64,000 nt of DNA from Tsukamurella pseudospumae (GCF_001575205.1 NZ_LSRE01000003.1:38699-102698); one strand, 5' to 3'. Positions 10,353 to 19,589 are shown, numbered from the stretch's first letter. The notes: generated by a model from the letters alone, not told the origin. A program made the numbers and translations.

Positions 10353-12403
10353 GCCGGCTCGCCGCCGTCCCGGGTCTTGGCGACCAGGGTCAGCACGTCG
10401 TAGGTGGCGACGGGCGAGTCGTCCTGGTTGGTGACCACCGCGTCCCAGCGGACCTCGCCGTAGTCGGCGCCGCTGCGCGGGGTGATCTGCTTCGCGGTGA
10501 GGGTCACCGTGAGCGCGTCGTCCGCGCGCACGGGGGTCAGGAAGCGCAGGGAGTCGACGCCGAAGTTGGCCAGCACGGGGCCCGGCGCGGGGTCGACGAA
10601 CAGGCCGGCCGCCAGGGAGACCACGAGGTAGCCGTGCGCCACGATGCCGCCGAACAGCGGATTCGCGGCGGCCGCCTCGGGATCGGTGTGGGCGTAGAAG
10701 GTGTCCCCGGTGAACTCGGCGAAGTGGCCGATGTCCGCCAGGCTGACGGTGCGCGGCCCGCCGACGATCGTGTCGCCGATCTTCAGCTCCGCCAGGGACT
10801 TGCGGAACGGGTGCTCGTCACCCTCCGTCCGGGGCGCCCCGGCGACCCATTGCCCGGTGGTCGCGGCGAGCACGGCCGGGGTGCCCTGGATCGCGGTGCG
10901 CTGCATGTGGTGCAGGACGCCGCGGATGCCGCCGAGTTCCTCACCGCCACCGGCGCGGCCGGGGCCGCCGTGCACGAGGACGGGCAGGGGCGAGCCGTGG
11001 CCCGTCGACTCGCGGGCGTCCTCGGCGTTGAGCACCAGGAGCCGCCCGTGGAAGGGCGCGATGCCCAGGAGCACCTCGCGGGCCAGTTGCGGGTCCGCGG
11101 TGACGAGCGAGGCGACGAGGCTGCCGCCGCCGCGGGCGACCAGCTCGATCGCGTGCGCGGTGTCGCGGTAGCCGATGACGGTGGCGACGGGGCCGAAGGC
11201 CTCGATCTCGTGAACGTCGGGGGCCTCGGGATCGGTGCTGCGCAGCAACATCGGCGGCAGGTAGGCGCCGGTCGCGGCGTCGCCGCCGACCACGGTGAAA
11301 TCGTCCGGGTCGCCCGAGACCAGCTCCGCCGCGCCGCGGAGCTTGTCGACGGCGGCGAGCACGTCGGTGCGCTGGGACAGGGAGACGACGGGGCCCATCG
11401 TGACGCCCTCGGCGCCGGGCGCGCCGACGACGACGCGCTCGAGCCGGGCGCGGGCCGCCTCGACGACGGCGCCCACCATCGCCTCGGGCACGAGCGCGCG
11501 GCGGATCGCGGTGCACTTCTGCCCGGCCTTGACCGTCATCTCGGTGGTGAGCTGCTTGATGTACAAGTCGAATTCGGGGGCGTCGGTGGTGACATCGGCG
11601 CCGAGGACGGAAGCGTTGAGCGAGTCCGCCTCGGCGGTGAAGTGCACGCTGCGCTCGACGAGCACGGGGTGCGCACGGAGCTTGGCCGCAGTGTGCGCGG
11701 ATCCGGTGAAGGCGACGGAGTCCTGCCCGCCGAGACTGTCGAGCAGCGGGGCCGGGTCGCCGCACAGCAGCTGCACGGATCCCTCGGGCAGGAGCCCGGA
11801 TTCGATGATCCGGCGGAACACCAGCTCGGTGAGATAGGAGGTCTGGGTGGCGGGCTTGACGATGCTCGGCACGCCGGCGAGGAAGGCGGGCGCGAGCTTC
11901 TCGAGGAAGCCCCAGACGGGGAAGTTGTAGGCGTTGATCTGGACCGCGACGCCGCGGCGCGCAGTGAACACGTGCCTGGCCAGGAAGGTGCCCTTCTTGC
12001 CGAGCTGCTCGACGGGGCCGTCCAGGTACACGGTGTCGTTGGGCAGTTCGCGCTTGGCCTTGCTCGCGTAGCTGAGCAGGGTCCCGAAGCCGCCGTCGAT
12101 GTCGACGCCGGAGTCGCGCTCCGTGGCGCCGGTGCGCGCGGACTCGGCGTAGAACTCGGCCTTTCCCGCCATCAGCGTGAGACCCAGCGCTTTCAGGGCC
12201 GCGGCGCGCTCGTGGAAGGTGAGCGCGGCGAGCGCGGGCCCGCCCGTCTCGCGGGCGTACGCGGCCATCGCGGAGACGTCCAGACCCGTCGACGAGACCC
12301 GCGCGACCTCGGCACCGTCGACGGGGCTGAGCACCGCCCGCCCCTCGTCGGTAGCCCGGTGCCACCGGCCCAGCGCGTAGCTCTCCACCATCCTGCTATC
12401 CAT
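10349..12403 (-). CDS. paaZ: Bifunctional oxepin-CoA hydrolase / 3-oxo-5,6-dehydrosuberyl-CoA semialdehyde dehydrogenase
   Basis: 684 residues from an ATG at 12401-12403 with GGGAG 8 bases upstream; a TTG one codon earlier and an ATG at codon 5 are alternatives. The first ~520 residues are an aldehyde dehydrogenase with catalytic Cys297 in GQKC. The last ~150 are a MaoC-like hotdog hydratase (GDTIVGGPRTVSLADIG, then FAEFTGDTFYAHTD). PaaZ opens the oxepin ring of the CoA-bound intermediate and oxidises the resulting semialdehyde, the step after PaaG. It heads a short minus-strand operon with paaI, and a PaaR-type operator lies 15 bases before its start. Confidence 0.95.
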   Translation of the reverse strand: MDSRMVESYALGRWHRATDEGRAVLSPVDGAEVARVSSTGLDVSAMAAYARETGGPALAALTFHERAAALKALGLTLMAGKAEFYAESARTGATERDSGVDIDGGFGTLLSYASKAKRELPNDTVYLDGPVEQLGKKGTFLARHVFTARRGVAVQINAYNFPVWGFLEKLAPAFLAGVPSIVKPATQTSYLTELVFRRIIESGLLPEGSVQLLCGDPAPLLDSLGGQDSVAFTGSAHTAAKLRAHPVLVERSVHFTAEADSLNASVLGADVTTDAPEFDLYIKQLTTEMTVKAGQKCTAIRRALVPEAMVGAVVEAARARLERVVVGAPGAEGVTMGPVVSLSQRTDVLAAVDKLRGAAELVSGDPDDFTVVGGDAATGAYLPPMLLRSTDPEAPDVHEIEAFGPVATVIGYRDTAHAIELVARGGGSLVASLVTADPQLAREVLLGIAPFHGRLLVLNAEDARESTGHGSPLPVLVHGGPGRAGGGEELGGIRGVLHHMQRTAIQGTPAVLAATTGQWVAGAPRTEGDEHPFRKSLAELKIGDTIVGGPRTVSLADIGHFAEFTGDTFYAHTDPEAAAANPLFGGIVAHGYLVVSLAAGLFVDPAPGPVLANFGVDSLRFLTPVRADDALTVTLTAKQITPRSGADYGEVRWDAVVTNQDDSPVATYDVLTLVAKTRDGGEPA

Positions 12404-12417
12404 CAAGCACGCTCCCT

Positions 12418-12441
12418 ATTACCGTATGTTCGGTCGGTAAT
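12418..12441. promoter_or_regulatory. PaaR-type operator upstream of paaZ
   Basis: ATTACCG and CGGTAAT form a perfect inverted repeat of 7-base arms in a 24-base site, with TTCGGT inside. The reverse complement of the site at 13146-13169 matches it at 18 of 24 positions, including the block TTCGGTCGGTAA. It lies just upstream of paaZ. TetR-type PaaR regulators are known to bind ACCG/CGGT palindromes in paa promoters, so repression relieved by phenylacetyl-CoA is expected. Confidence 0.75.
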
Positions 12442-12490
12442 CAGGGTGGCCCGGGACACCCGTCCGTGTCAAGACCCGACGCCGCGCTGC

Positions 12491-13102
12491 TCAGCTCCGA
12501 CGCAGCCCGTCGAAGGCGATCGCGACGAGCGCGTCGGCCACCTCCCCGACCGGGTGATCCGGTTTGGGCCGGTACCACTCGACGAGCGAATTGACCATGC
12601 CGAACAACAGGCGGCTGGTCACCGACGGATCGACGTCCGCGCGCACGTCACCCTCGGCGACAGCGCCGGCCACCAGTTCCGCGACGACGGCGTCGAACTC
12701 ACGACGGCGTGCGAGCGCCCGGCGCTCGACCTCGGAGTTGCCGCGCACGCGGAGGAGCAGCGTGACATAGGGCAGTTCCGCGACCAGCACGTCCACGCTG
12801 CGGCGCAGCACGTGTTCGAGGCGGTCGACGGAGCGTCCCGTCGTGGCGCCGGCCTCGGTGGTCACCGCGAACAGGCCGCTGAGGGCGCGGTTCAGGGCGA
12901 GCTCGAGCAGCTCCTCCTTGCCGGCGACGTGGTGGTAGATCGACGACTTCGTCAGGCCGAGGTTCTTCGCCAGCACGTCCATGCTGGTCGCGTCGTAGCC
13001 GCGCTCGTTGAACACGCGGACGGCGACCGCGAGCAGCGAGTCCAGGTCGTAGCCGGGGCGCCCCGGCGAGCCGGTGCGTCGTCGAACAGGCGTTGCGCTC
13101 AT
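12491..13102 (-). CDS. paaR: TetR family regulator of phenylacetate catabolism
   Basis: 203 residues. The N-terminal 60 carry a TetR helix-turn-helix (YDLDSLLAVAVRVFNERGYDATSMDVLAKNLGLTKSS, quoted here only as region 20-55) followed by IYHHVAGKEELL. The C-terminal half is the all-helical ligand domain. It lies between the two arms of the paa cluster, is divergent from paaF, and is flanked by two near-identical palindromes. By analogy with PaaR of Corynebacterium and Thermus it should repress the paa operons and release on binding phenylacetyl-CoA. It would also be autoregulated through the site at 13146-13169. Confidence 0.85.
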   Translation of the reverse strand: MSATPVRRRTGSPGRPGYDLDSLLAVAVRVFNERGYDATSMDVLAKNLGLTKSSIYHHVAGKEELLELALNRALSGLFAVTTEAGATTGRSVDRLEHVLRRSVDVLVAELPYVTLLLRVRGNSEVERRALARRREFDAVVAELVAGAVAEGDVRADVDPSVTSRLLFGMVNSLVEWYRPKPDHPVGEVADALVAIAFDGLRRS

Positions 13103-13145
13103 GAACAGATTCTCGCACCCCGCGCCCCGATCACAGCAAGACCTT

Positions 13146-13169
13146 GTTACCGACCGAATGATCGGTTAT
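13146..13169. promoter_or_regulatory. PaaR-type operator between paaR and paaF
   Basis: The 24-base site reads as TTACCGACCGAATGATCGGT plus flanks; ACCGA and TCGGT pair as an inverted repeat. It is the reverse-complement twin of the site before paaZ. It lies 34 bases before the paaF start and 43 bases before the paaR start, so one site can control both directions. Confidence 0.75.
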
Positions 13170-13202
13170 TATTTCGACACAGCCCAGCCCCGAGGGAGTT
13201 GC

Positions 13203-13961
13203 ATGAGCGAGCCCCTTCCGCAGGTCGTCACCGGCCTGCAGACCGTCACCGTCGAGCGCACCGTCGACCGGTACGTCGTGACGCTCGACCGCCCCGCGGC
13301 GCGCAACGCCATCAACGCCGCGATGATCGCCGAGTTGCACACTGTCTGCGGCCTCGTCGAGGCGGACCCGGCGCCCGTGCTGCTGACCGGCACCGGGGAG
13401 CACTTCGCCGGCGGCGCGGACATCGGCGAGCTCCGCGAACGCGGCCGCGACGAGGCCTTCGCGGGCATCAACCGCAATCTGTTCGACCGGTTCGCCGCGC
13501 TCCCGCTGCCCACCGTCGCCGCGATCAGCGGTTACGCGCTCGGCGGCGGCGCCGAGCTGGCCTACGCCTGCGACATCCGGATCGCAGGCGAGACCGCGGT
13601 GTTCGGCAACCCCGAGCCCGGGCTCGGCATCCTCGCGGCCGCCGGCGCCACGTACCGGCTCCCGTCCCTGGTCGGGCAGTCGGTGGCCAAGCAGGTGCTG
13701 CTCGCGGGCCGCACCCTCGACGCGGAGGCCGCCCTCCGGTACGGGCTCGTCATGGACGTCGTCCCGGCGGGCGAGCACCTGGCCTCCGCCCACCGCACGC
13801 TCGACCGCATCGTCGCCTCCGCGCCGCTGGCCCTGCGCCTGACCAAGGCCGTCGTGGACGGGACCGCGCGGATCGAGGACATCGCCCAGGCCGTCCTGTT
13901 CGAAACGGCGGACAAACGGGACCGCATGACCGCATTCTTGGAGAAGAGGAACCGCAGATGA
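13203..13961 (+). CDS. paaF: Enoyl-CoA hydratase PaaF (2,3-dehydroadipyl-CoA hydratase)
   Basis: 252 residues. The start is the ATG at 13203 with GAGGGAG upstream; the same frame is open further back across the operator and is not used. It has the crotonase fold, with the oxyanion-hole segment GEHFAGGADI and ISGYALGGGAELAYACDIRIA carrying one catalytic Glu, and the second Glu in NPEPGLGI. In the pathway it hydrates 2,3-dehydroadipyl-CoA to 3-hydroxyadipyl-CoA. First gene of the plus-strand paa operon, it overlaps paaH by 4 bases. Assignment to PaaF rather than another crotonase rests on position. Confidence 0.82.
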   Translation: MSEPLPQVVTGLQTVTVERTVDRYVVTLDRPAARNAINAAMIAELHTVCGLVEADPAPVLLTGTGEHFAGGADIGELRERGRDEAFAGINRNLFDRFAALPLPTVAAISGYALGGGAELAYACDIRIAGETAVFGNPEPGLGILAAAGATYRLPSLVGQSVAKQVLLAGRTLDAEAALRYGLVMDVVPAGEHLASAHRTLDRIVASAPLALRLTKAVVDGTARIEDIAQAVLFETADKRDRMTAFLEKRNRR

Positions 13962-14809
13962 CCACAGCACCGTCGAAGGTCGGCGTCGTCGGCGGGGGCC
14001 GGATGGGCGCGGGCATCGCGCAGGTCTTCGCCGCGCTGGGCGCCCGTGTAACGATCGCCGAGAGCGGCGACCGGGACGCCGCGCTGGGCCGGGTCACCAC
14101 CGGCCTGCAGCGCGCGGCCGAGCGCGACAAGCTGGGCGGTCGGACGCCGGAGGACGTGGCCGCGCGGGTCACCGTCGTCGCCGGGATCGAGGACCTGCCG
14201 GCCGACGCCGACCTCGTGGTAGAGGCCGTCCCCGAGATCATCGACCTCAAGCTCGGCGTGCTGCACCGCGTCGAGTCCGCGGTGGGCCCGGCGTGCGTCA
14301 TCGCCAGCAACACCAGCTCCCTGTCGATCGCCTCGCTCGCGGCCGCGCTCGACGACCCGACGCGCCTGGTGGGCATGCACTTCTTCAACCCGGTACCCGC
14401 GTCGACCCTGGTCGAGATCATCCGCACCGACGCCACCGACGGCGCCGTCGTCGAGCGGGTCCGCGAATGGGTGCGGCTCCTCGGCAAGCAGGAGGTGCTC
14501 GTCAACGACTCCCCCGGCTTCGCCACCAGCCGGCTCGGCGTGTGCCTGGGCCTCGAGGCGATCCGCATGCTCGAAGAGGGCGTCGCCGACGCGGAGTCCA
14601 TCGACCGGGCCATGGAGCTGGGTTACCGCCACCCGATGGGCCCGCTGCGCTCCACCGACCTGGTCGGCCTGGACGTCCGGCTCGCGATCGCGGAGCACCT
14701 CGCCGCCACTCTGGGCGAGCGGTTCGCGCCGCCGCAGTTGCTGCGCGACATGGTCGCCCGCGGCGATCTCGGCCGCAAGACCGGCCGCGGCTTCCACACC
14801 TGGTCCTGA
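13958..14809 (+). CDS. paaH: 3-hydroxyacyl-CoA dehydrogenase PaaH
   Basis: 283 residues from an ATG overlapping the paaF stop (ATGA). The N-terminal NAD-binding motif is VGVVGGGRMGAGIAQVFAALG. The central VGMHFFNPVP carries the catalytic His, and the Glu partner lies in LVEIIRT. The C-terminal helical dimer domain has the Asn of NDSPGFATSR. It oxidises 3-hydroxyadipyl-CoA to 3-oxoadipyl-CoA with NAD. Length matches short monofunctional enzymes of the 3-hydroxybutyryl-CoA dehydrogenase type. Next in the pathway would be the thiolase PaaJ, which is not encoded in this cluster. Confidence 0.87.
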   Translation: MTTAPSKVGVVGGGRMGAGIAQVFAALGARVTIAESGDRDAALGRVTTGLQRAAERDKLGGRTPEDVAARVTVVAGIEDLPADADLVVEAVPEIIDLKLGVLHRVESAVGPACVIASNTSSLSIASLAAALDDPTRLVGMHFFNPVPASTLVEIIRTDATDGAVVERVREWVRLLGKQEVLVNDSPGFATSRLGVCLGLEAIRMLEEGVADAESIDRAMELGYRHPMGPLRSTDLVGLDVRLAIAEHLAATLGERFAPPQLLRDMVARGDLGRKTGRGFHTWS

Positions 14810-14841
14810 CCCACCGAACACCGACACCCGAAGGAGTAGGC

Positions 14842-15624
14842 ATGGAATCCGCCACCCTCACCGTGACCGACGGCCTCGCCGTGCTCACGCTGAACCGCCC
14901 GCAAGCCGCCAACGCACTCGACCTGTCGCTCAAGACCGCACTGCTCGACGGTGTCCGGGCGATCGCCGCCGACGACTCGGTGCGAGCGGTGCTGATCCGC
15001 GCCGAGGGGCGCAACTTCTGCGTCGGGCAGGACCTCGGCGAGCACGCCGACGCGCTGAGCACCACGCCCGACCGGGCCATGGACACCGTCGCCGAGCACT
15101 ACAACCCCCTGATCTCCGGCATCGCCGCGCTCGAGGTCCCCGTCGTCGCAGCCGTGCAGGGCGCGTGCGTCGGAGCGGGCCTGGGCCTCGCGCTCGCCGC
15201 CGACGTGGTCGTGGCCGCCGAGAGCGCGAGCTTCGCCACCGCCTTCACGGCGATCGGGCTCGCATCCGACTCCGGCCTCACGCGCACTCTGGTCGACGCG
15301 ATCGGCGCCGTCCGCACCCGCGCGTTCATCCTGCTGGGCACCAAAATCTCCGCGGCGCAGGCGCAGGATTGGGGCCTCATCGCGCAGGTCGCCTCGGACG
15401 ACGAGCACGCCGCCACTGCGGAGGCGATCGCCCGCAGGCTGGCGGGCGGCCCGACCGCCGCGTTCGCCGCCGTCAAGGAACTCGTCGCCGCGTCTCTCCC
15501 CTCCCTCGAAGACGCCCTCGAGCGCGAGCGCGTGGCCGCCGGGCCGCTCGCCGCCACCGCCGACCACCGCGGCGCGGTCGAGGCCTTCCTCGCCAAGCGC
15601 CGCCCCGACTTCACCGGTCGCTGA
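14842..15624 (+). CDS. paaG: 1,2-epoxyphenylacetyl-CoA isomerase PaaG
   Basis: 260 residues, with AAGGAG 8 bases before the ATG. A crotonase-fold protein distinct from PaaF: FCVGQDLGEHADAL, then EHYNPLISGIAALEVPVVAAV, and the C-terminus LAKRRPDFTGR closely resembles the PaaG C-terminus. The residue at GLASDSG matches the Asp of PaaG in place of the second Glu of hydratases, which fits isomerisation of the ring epoxide to the oxepin. It lies 32 bases after paaH and 24 bases before paaA. It acts between the PaaABCE epoxidase and PaaZ. Confidence 0.9.
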   Translation: MESATLTVTDGLAVLTLNRPQAANALDLSLKTALLDGVRAIAADDSVRAVLIRAEGRNFCVGQDLGEHADALSTTPDRAMDTVAEHYNPLISGIAALEVPVVAAVQGACVGAGLGLALAADVVVAAESASFATAFTAIGLASDSGLTRTLVDAIGAVRTRAFILLGTKISAAQAQDWGLIAQVASDDEHAATAEAIARRLAGGPTAAFAAVKELVAASLPSLEDALERERVAAGPLAATADHRGAVEAFLAKRRPDFTGR

Positions 15625-15648
15625 CCCAGCCGCACGGAAGGCACAGCC

Positions 15649-16608
15649 ATGACAGACACCACCACCGAGTTGGAGACAGAGTTCGAGCGGATCGTCCAGT
15701 CCGACCAGCGCATCGAGCCGCGGGACTGGATGCCGGACGGGTACCGCAAGACCCTGATCCGGCAGATCGCCCAGCATGCGCACTCCGAGATCATCGGCAT
15801 GCAGCCCGAGGGCAACTGGCTCACCCGCGCACCGTCGCTGCGCCGCAAGGCGATCCTCATGGCGAAGGTGCAGGACGAGGCCGGCCACGGACTCTACCTG
15901 TACTCCGCGACCGAGACCCTCGGCGTGGATCGCGCCGAGCTCACCGAGAACCTCATCGAGGGCCGCCAGAAGTACTCGTCGATCTTCAACTACCCGACCC
16001 TCTCCTACGCGGACGTGGGCGTCATCGGCTGGCTGGTCGACGGCGCCGCCATCTGCAACCAGGTGCCGCTGTGCCGCAGCTCCTACGGGCCGTACGGCCG
16101 CGCGATGATCCGGGTGTGCAAGGAGGAGTCCTTCCATCAGCGGCAGGGCTTCGAGCTGCTCATGACCATGATGACCGGCACGCACGCGCAGCGGGACATG
16201 GTGCAGGAGTCGGTGAACCGCTGGTGGTGGCCCGCGCTGATGATGTTCGGCCCGCCCGACGACCGGTCCCCCAACTCGGCGCAGTCGATGGCCTGGCGGA
16301 TCAAGCGACACACGAACGACGAACTGCGGCAACGTTTCGTCGACATGTCGGTGCCGCAGGCCGAGATCCTCGGCGTCACCTTCCCGGACCCGGACCTGGC
16401 ATGGAACGCCGAGCGCGGCGCCTACGACTTCGGCGAGCCGGACTGGGACGAGTTCATGCAGGTCGTCAAGGGCAACGGCGCCACCAGCGTCGAGCGGATC
16501 GCGAACCGTCGCGCCGCCCACGAGAACGGCGCCTGGGTGCGGGAGGCCGCTGCGGCCTTCGCCGCCCGCACCGCCGCACCGGATACCACCCCATCGGAGC
16601 AGGAGTAG
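15649..16608 (+). CDS. paaA: Ring-1,2-phenylacetyl-CoA epoxidase catalytic subunit PaaA
   Basis: 319 residues, the normal length of PaaA. It is a ferritin-like di-iron protein: [13 protein letters not shown] carries the first E..ExxH iron ligands and [15 protein letters not shown] the second set. With PaaC, PaaB and the reductase PaaE it epoxidises the aromatic ring of phenylacetyl-CoA using oxygen and NADPH. It starts with an ATG 24 bases after paaG and is followed by paaB after 2 bases, forming one operon. Confidence 0.96.
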   Translation: MTDTTTELETEFERIVQSDQRIEPRDWMPDGYRKTLIRQIAQHAHSEIIGMQPEGNWLTRAPSLRRKAILMAKVQDEAGHGLYLYSATETLGVDRAELTENLIEGRQKYSSIFNYPTLSYADVGVIGWLVDGAAICNQVPLCRSSYGPYGRAMIRVCKEESFHQRQGFELLMTMMTGTHAQRDMVQESVNRWWWPALMMFGPPDDRSPNSAQSMAWRIKRHTNDELRQRFVDMSVPQAEILGVTFPDPDLAWNAERGAYDFGEPDWDEFMQVVKGNGATSVERIANRRAAHENGAWVREAAAAFAARTAAPDTTPSEQE

Positions 16609-16610
16609 AC

Positions 16611-16907
16611 ATGACCGAGCAGACCCGCATCGACTGGCCGCTGTACGAGGTGTTCCTGCGCGGCAAACGCGGACTCAACCACGTGCACGTCGGCTCCCTG
16701 CACGCCGCCGACGCCGAGATGGCGTTGCGCAACGCCCGCGACGTGTACACCCGCCGCAACGAGGGCGTGAGCATCTGGGTGGTCCGCTCGAGCGACGTGG
16801 TGGCCTCCAGCCCGTCCGAGAAGGACCCGTTCTTCGCCCCGAGCGGCGACAAGGTCTACCGCCACCCGACTTTTTACGAGATCCCGGACTCGGTTCCGCA
16901 CATGTGA
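16611..16907 (+). CDS. paaB: Phenylacetyl-CoA epoxidase subunit PaaB
   Basis: 98 residues. The start is an ATG just after the paaA stop with AGGAG in the paaA tail. WPLYEVFLRGKRGLNHVHVG and the central ALRNARDVYTRRNEGVSIWV are typical of PaaB, and the C-terminus FYEIPDSVPHM is conserved. It is a small non-catalytic subunit that bridges PaaAC heterodimers in the complex. Confidence 0.95.
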   Translation: MTEQTRIDWPLYEVFLRGKRGLNHVHVGSLHAADAEMALRNARDVYTRRNEGVSIWVVRSSDVVASSPSEKDPFFAPSGDKVYRHPTFYEIPDSVPHM

Positions 16908-17021
16908 CGGGCTGCCGGTCCGGAGCACCGGCCGTTCGACGACATACAGACAACGTCCCCCACATGTGACCTCCGGTCACCGCAGCCCATCTCGCCCAGC
17001 CCGCGAACAGGATTCACAGCC

Positions 17022-17939
17022 ATGATCGATCACGACAACGCCTACGAGGGCCTCGTCGACTCGGACTCCCACGGCCAGTGGGCGTTCGGCACCAGCTTCG
17101 ACGAGCCCCTCGCCGGAGTCGATACGACGGTGCCCGACGACGTCGACCCCCACACCCTCGCGGTGTACTGCCTCATGCTCGGCGACGACGCGCTGATCTC
17201 CGCCCAGCGGCTCGCCGAATGGAGCACCCGTGCACCCGAGTTGGAGGAGGAGGTCGCGCTCGCCAACGTCGGCCTCGACCTGCTCGGCCAGGCACGGCTC
17301 CTCCTGGCCCGCGCCGCGGCCGCCGATCCCGCGGTGGTGCCGGTCATCTCGGACGCCTCGCCGGTGCCCGCCGAGGACGCGCTCGCCTTCTTCCGTGACG
17401 ACTCCGCGTTCCGCAACGTCCGGCTCGTCGAGCTCGACAACGGCGACTTCGCGGTCTCGACGGTGCGCCTGCTGGTCTTCGCGACGGCCCGTCTGGCCCT
17501 GTTCGACCGGCTCCGCGGCTCCCGCGACCCCGTCCTAGCCGCCGTGGCGGCCAAGGGCGTCAAGGAGATCACCTACCACCGCGACTACGCCGCGCGGTGG
17601 GTGGTCACCCTCGCGCAGGGCACCGACGAGTCCCGCCGCCGCACCGAGGCGGCCATCGCCCGCGTCTGGCCCTACGTCCCCGAGCTGTTCGAGCCGTCCA
17701 CCGAGGAGCTGGCCCTCGCCGCGTCCGGGATCGGTGTGGACCCGCGCGAGCTGCGCGGCGAGTTCGACGCCGTCATGGAGTTGACCTTCGGCGCCGCCGG
17801 GCTACCGATCCCCGACGCCCCGGGCGTCGCCCGGGTGGGCGGCCGCGCCGGCCGACAGGGTCTGCACACCGAGGAGCTCAGCCGCATCCTCGCCGAGATG
17901 CAGTCCGTCGCCCGCGCCCATCCCGACGGGACGTGGTGA
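17022..17939 (+). CDS. paaC: Phenylacetyl-CoA epoxidase structural subunit PaaC
   Basis: 305 residues, slightly longer than the ~250 of E. coli because of an N-terminal extension before LAVYCLMLGDDALISAQRL. It has the PaaA-like helical fold without a complete iron site; motifs include ANVGLDLLGQARLLL and EITYHRDYAARWVV. It pairs with PaaA in the epoxidase. The 114-base gap from paaB is the longest within this part of the operon. It holds a small hairpin (GCCGGT/ACCGGC, 16914-16932) and repeats CACATGTGAC at its right end, which may modulate expression. Its stop overlaps the paaD start. Confidence 0.94.
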   Translation: MIDHDNAYEGLVDSDSHGQWAFGTSFDEPLAGVDTTVPDDVDPHTLAVYCLMLGDDALISAQRLAEWSTRAPELEEEVALANVGLDLLGQARLLLARAAAADPAVVPVISDASPVPAEDALAFFRDDSAFRNVRLVELDNGDFAVSTVRLLVFATARLALFDRLRGSRDPVLAAVAAKGVKEITYHRDYAARWVVTLAQGTDESRRRTEAAIARVWPYVPELFEPSTEELALAASGIGVDPRELRGEFDAVMELTFGAAGLPIPDAPGVARVGGRAGRQGLHTEELSRILAEMQSVARAHPDGTW

Positions 17940-18451
17940 CCGTGCAGGCCACCGAGTTCCGCACGCCGCTCGCCGTGGTGGGCGATGTACTCGACCCCGA
18001 GATGCCGCAGGTCACCCTGGCGGACCTGGGCATCGTCCGCGAGGTCGCCCAGGCTCCCGACGGTGCCGTGCGCGTGACCATCACACCCACCTACTCCGGC
18101 TGCCCCGCGATGGGAACCATCCGCGCCGACATCGAGCACGCGCTGCACGCCGCCGGCTACGGGGAGGTCGTCATCGACACCGCGCTGTCCCCCGCGTGGA
18201 CCACCGACTGGATCACCGAGGCGGGCCGCGCGAAGCTCCGTGCCGCCGGATACTCGACGCCCGGCCCCGCGCCGCGCCGCGCCGACGGCCCCGTCCCCCT
18301 GACCCTGCAGGCGATGCCCCGTCGGATCGCCTGCCCCGCCTGCGGATCCGACGCCACCCGCCTCGACTCCGAGTTCAGCGCGACGCCGTGCAAGGCGCTC
18401 TACCGCTGCCTGGACTGCCGCGAGCCCTTCGACCACGTCAAGGAGATCTGA
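17936..18451 (+). CDS. paaD: Iron-sulfur maturation factor PaaD for the epoxidase
   Basis: About 171 residues from a GTG at 17936 that overlaps the paaC stop (GTGA); GTG codons at 17933 and 17942 are alternatives. The N-terminal 100 residues are a MIP18/DUF59 domain (VLDPEMPQVTLADLGIV, then PTYSGCPAM with its conserved Cys). The C-terminal part has a zinc-ribbon-like pair of CxxC motifs, CPACGSD and CLDCREPF. PaaD is needed for assembly of the Fe-S cluster in PaaE. The last base of its stop is the first base of the paaE start. Confidence 0.92.
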   Translation: MTVQATEFRTPLAVVGDVLDPEMPQVTLADLGIVREVAQAPDGAVRVTITPTYSGCPAMGTIRADIEHALHAAGYGEVVIDTALSPAWTTDWITEAGRAKLRAAGYSTPGPAPRRADGPVPLTLQAMPRRIACPACGSDATRLDSEFSATPCKALYRCLDCREPFDHVKEI

Positions 18452-19539
18452 TGACCGCCGTCGCCCCCATCCCCACCCGGGGTCGCGCGTTCCACGCGCT
18501 CACCGTCGCCGACGTCGAGTCGCTGTGCGACGACGCGGTGGCCGTCACCTTCGACGTGCCGGACGATCTGGCCGACGAATTCGCCTTCGCCGCCGGACAA
18601 TCGCTCACGTTGCGCCGGATGATCGACGGCGTCGAGCACCGCCGGTCGTACTCGATCTGTGCGCCCGTCGGCGAGCGGCCCCGGGTCGGCGTCCGTGAGG
18701 TCACCGACGGGCTGTTCTCGTCCTGGCTGGTGCGGCGGGTCCGCGCCGGCGACACCATCGAGGTGCAGGGCCCCACCGGCAGCTTCGCCGCCGACCCCGA
18801 CGAGGGCGGCGTGCACGTCCTCATCGCGGCGGGCTCCGGCATCACGCCGATGCTGTCCATCGCGGGTACGGTCCTCGCCAATCCCGCTGCGCGCGTGATC
18901 CTCATCTACGGCAACCGTCGCACGCGGTCGGTGATGTTCGCCGACGAGATCGCCGACCTCAAGGACCGCTACCACGATCGGCTCGACGTGATCCACGTCC
19001 TCTCCCGCGAGCCCCGCGACGTCGAGCTGTTCACCGGTCGCGTCGACGCCGAGCGGCTGCGCGAGCTGCTGCGCACCGTCGTGCCCACCGGCGATGTCAA
19101 CCACTTCTGGCTGTGCGGCCCGCACGGCATGGTCACCGACTCGGAGGCCGTGCTCGCCGAACTCGGCGTGGCGCGCAGCGCGATCCACCGCGAGCTGTTC
19201 TACGTCGACGACGGCACCCCACCGCCGCAGGAGAAGCACCGCGAGCCGGGCGTCACCGGCCCGAGCAGCGCGGTCACCGTCGTGCTCGACGGGCGGAGCG
19301 CGACCGGCACGATCTCCCAGGACGACACACTGCTCGACGGTGCCGAGAACTTCCGCCCGGATCTGCCCTTCGCCTGCAAGGGCGGCGTGTGCGGCACGTG
19401 TCGCGCGAAGGTGCTGTGCGGCACCGTCGACATGCGCCGCAACTACGCCCTCGAGGACGACGAGGTGGCCGCCGGCTTCGTCCTGACCTGCCAGACCTAC
19501 CCCACCAGCGACACCGTCACCGTCGACTTCGACGCCTGA
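18451..19539 (+). CDS. paaE: Phenylacetyl-CoA epoxidase reductase subunit PaaE
   Basis: 362 residues starting at an ATG in TGATG with the paaD stop. An FAD/NADPH ferredoxin-reductase module comes first: RRSYSICAPVGE for FAD, IAAGSGITPMLSI for NADPH, and WLCGPHGMV. A C-terminal plant-type 2Fe-2S ferredoxin has CKGGVCGTCRAKVLCG and a final Cys in LTCQTYP. It carries electrons from NADPH to the PaaA di-iron centre. Domain order and length are standard. Confidence 0.96.
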   Translation: MTAVAPIPTRGRAFHALTVADVESLCDDAVAVTFDVPDDLADEFAFAAGQSLTLRRMIDGVEHRRSYSICAPVGERPRVGVREVTDGLFSSWLVRRVRAGDTIEVQGPTGSFAADPDEGGVHVLIAAGSGITPMLSIAGTVLANPAARVILIYGNRRTRSVMFADEIADLKDRYHDRLDVIHVLSREPRDVELFTGRVDAERLRELLRTVVPTGDVNHFWLCGPHGMVTDSEAVLAELGVARSAIHRELFYVDDGTPPPQEKHREPGVTGPSSAVTVVLDGRSATGTISQDDTLLDGAENFRPDLPFACKGGVCGTCRAKVLCGTVDMRRNYALEDDEVAAGFVLTCQTYPTSDTVTVDFDA

Positions 19540-19589
19540 CGCCCGGTCCCCCACGCCCTCCCAGCCGATCCAGCCCCAAGGAGCCCGTC

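Noticed and set aside
10634..13957. Long plus-strand frame across paaZ and paaR that runs into paaH
   Set aside because: It is antisense to well-supported genes and becomes real only from the paaH ATG at 13958.
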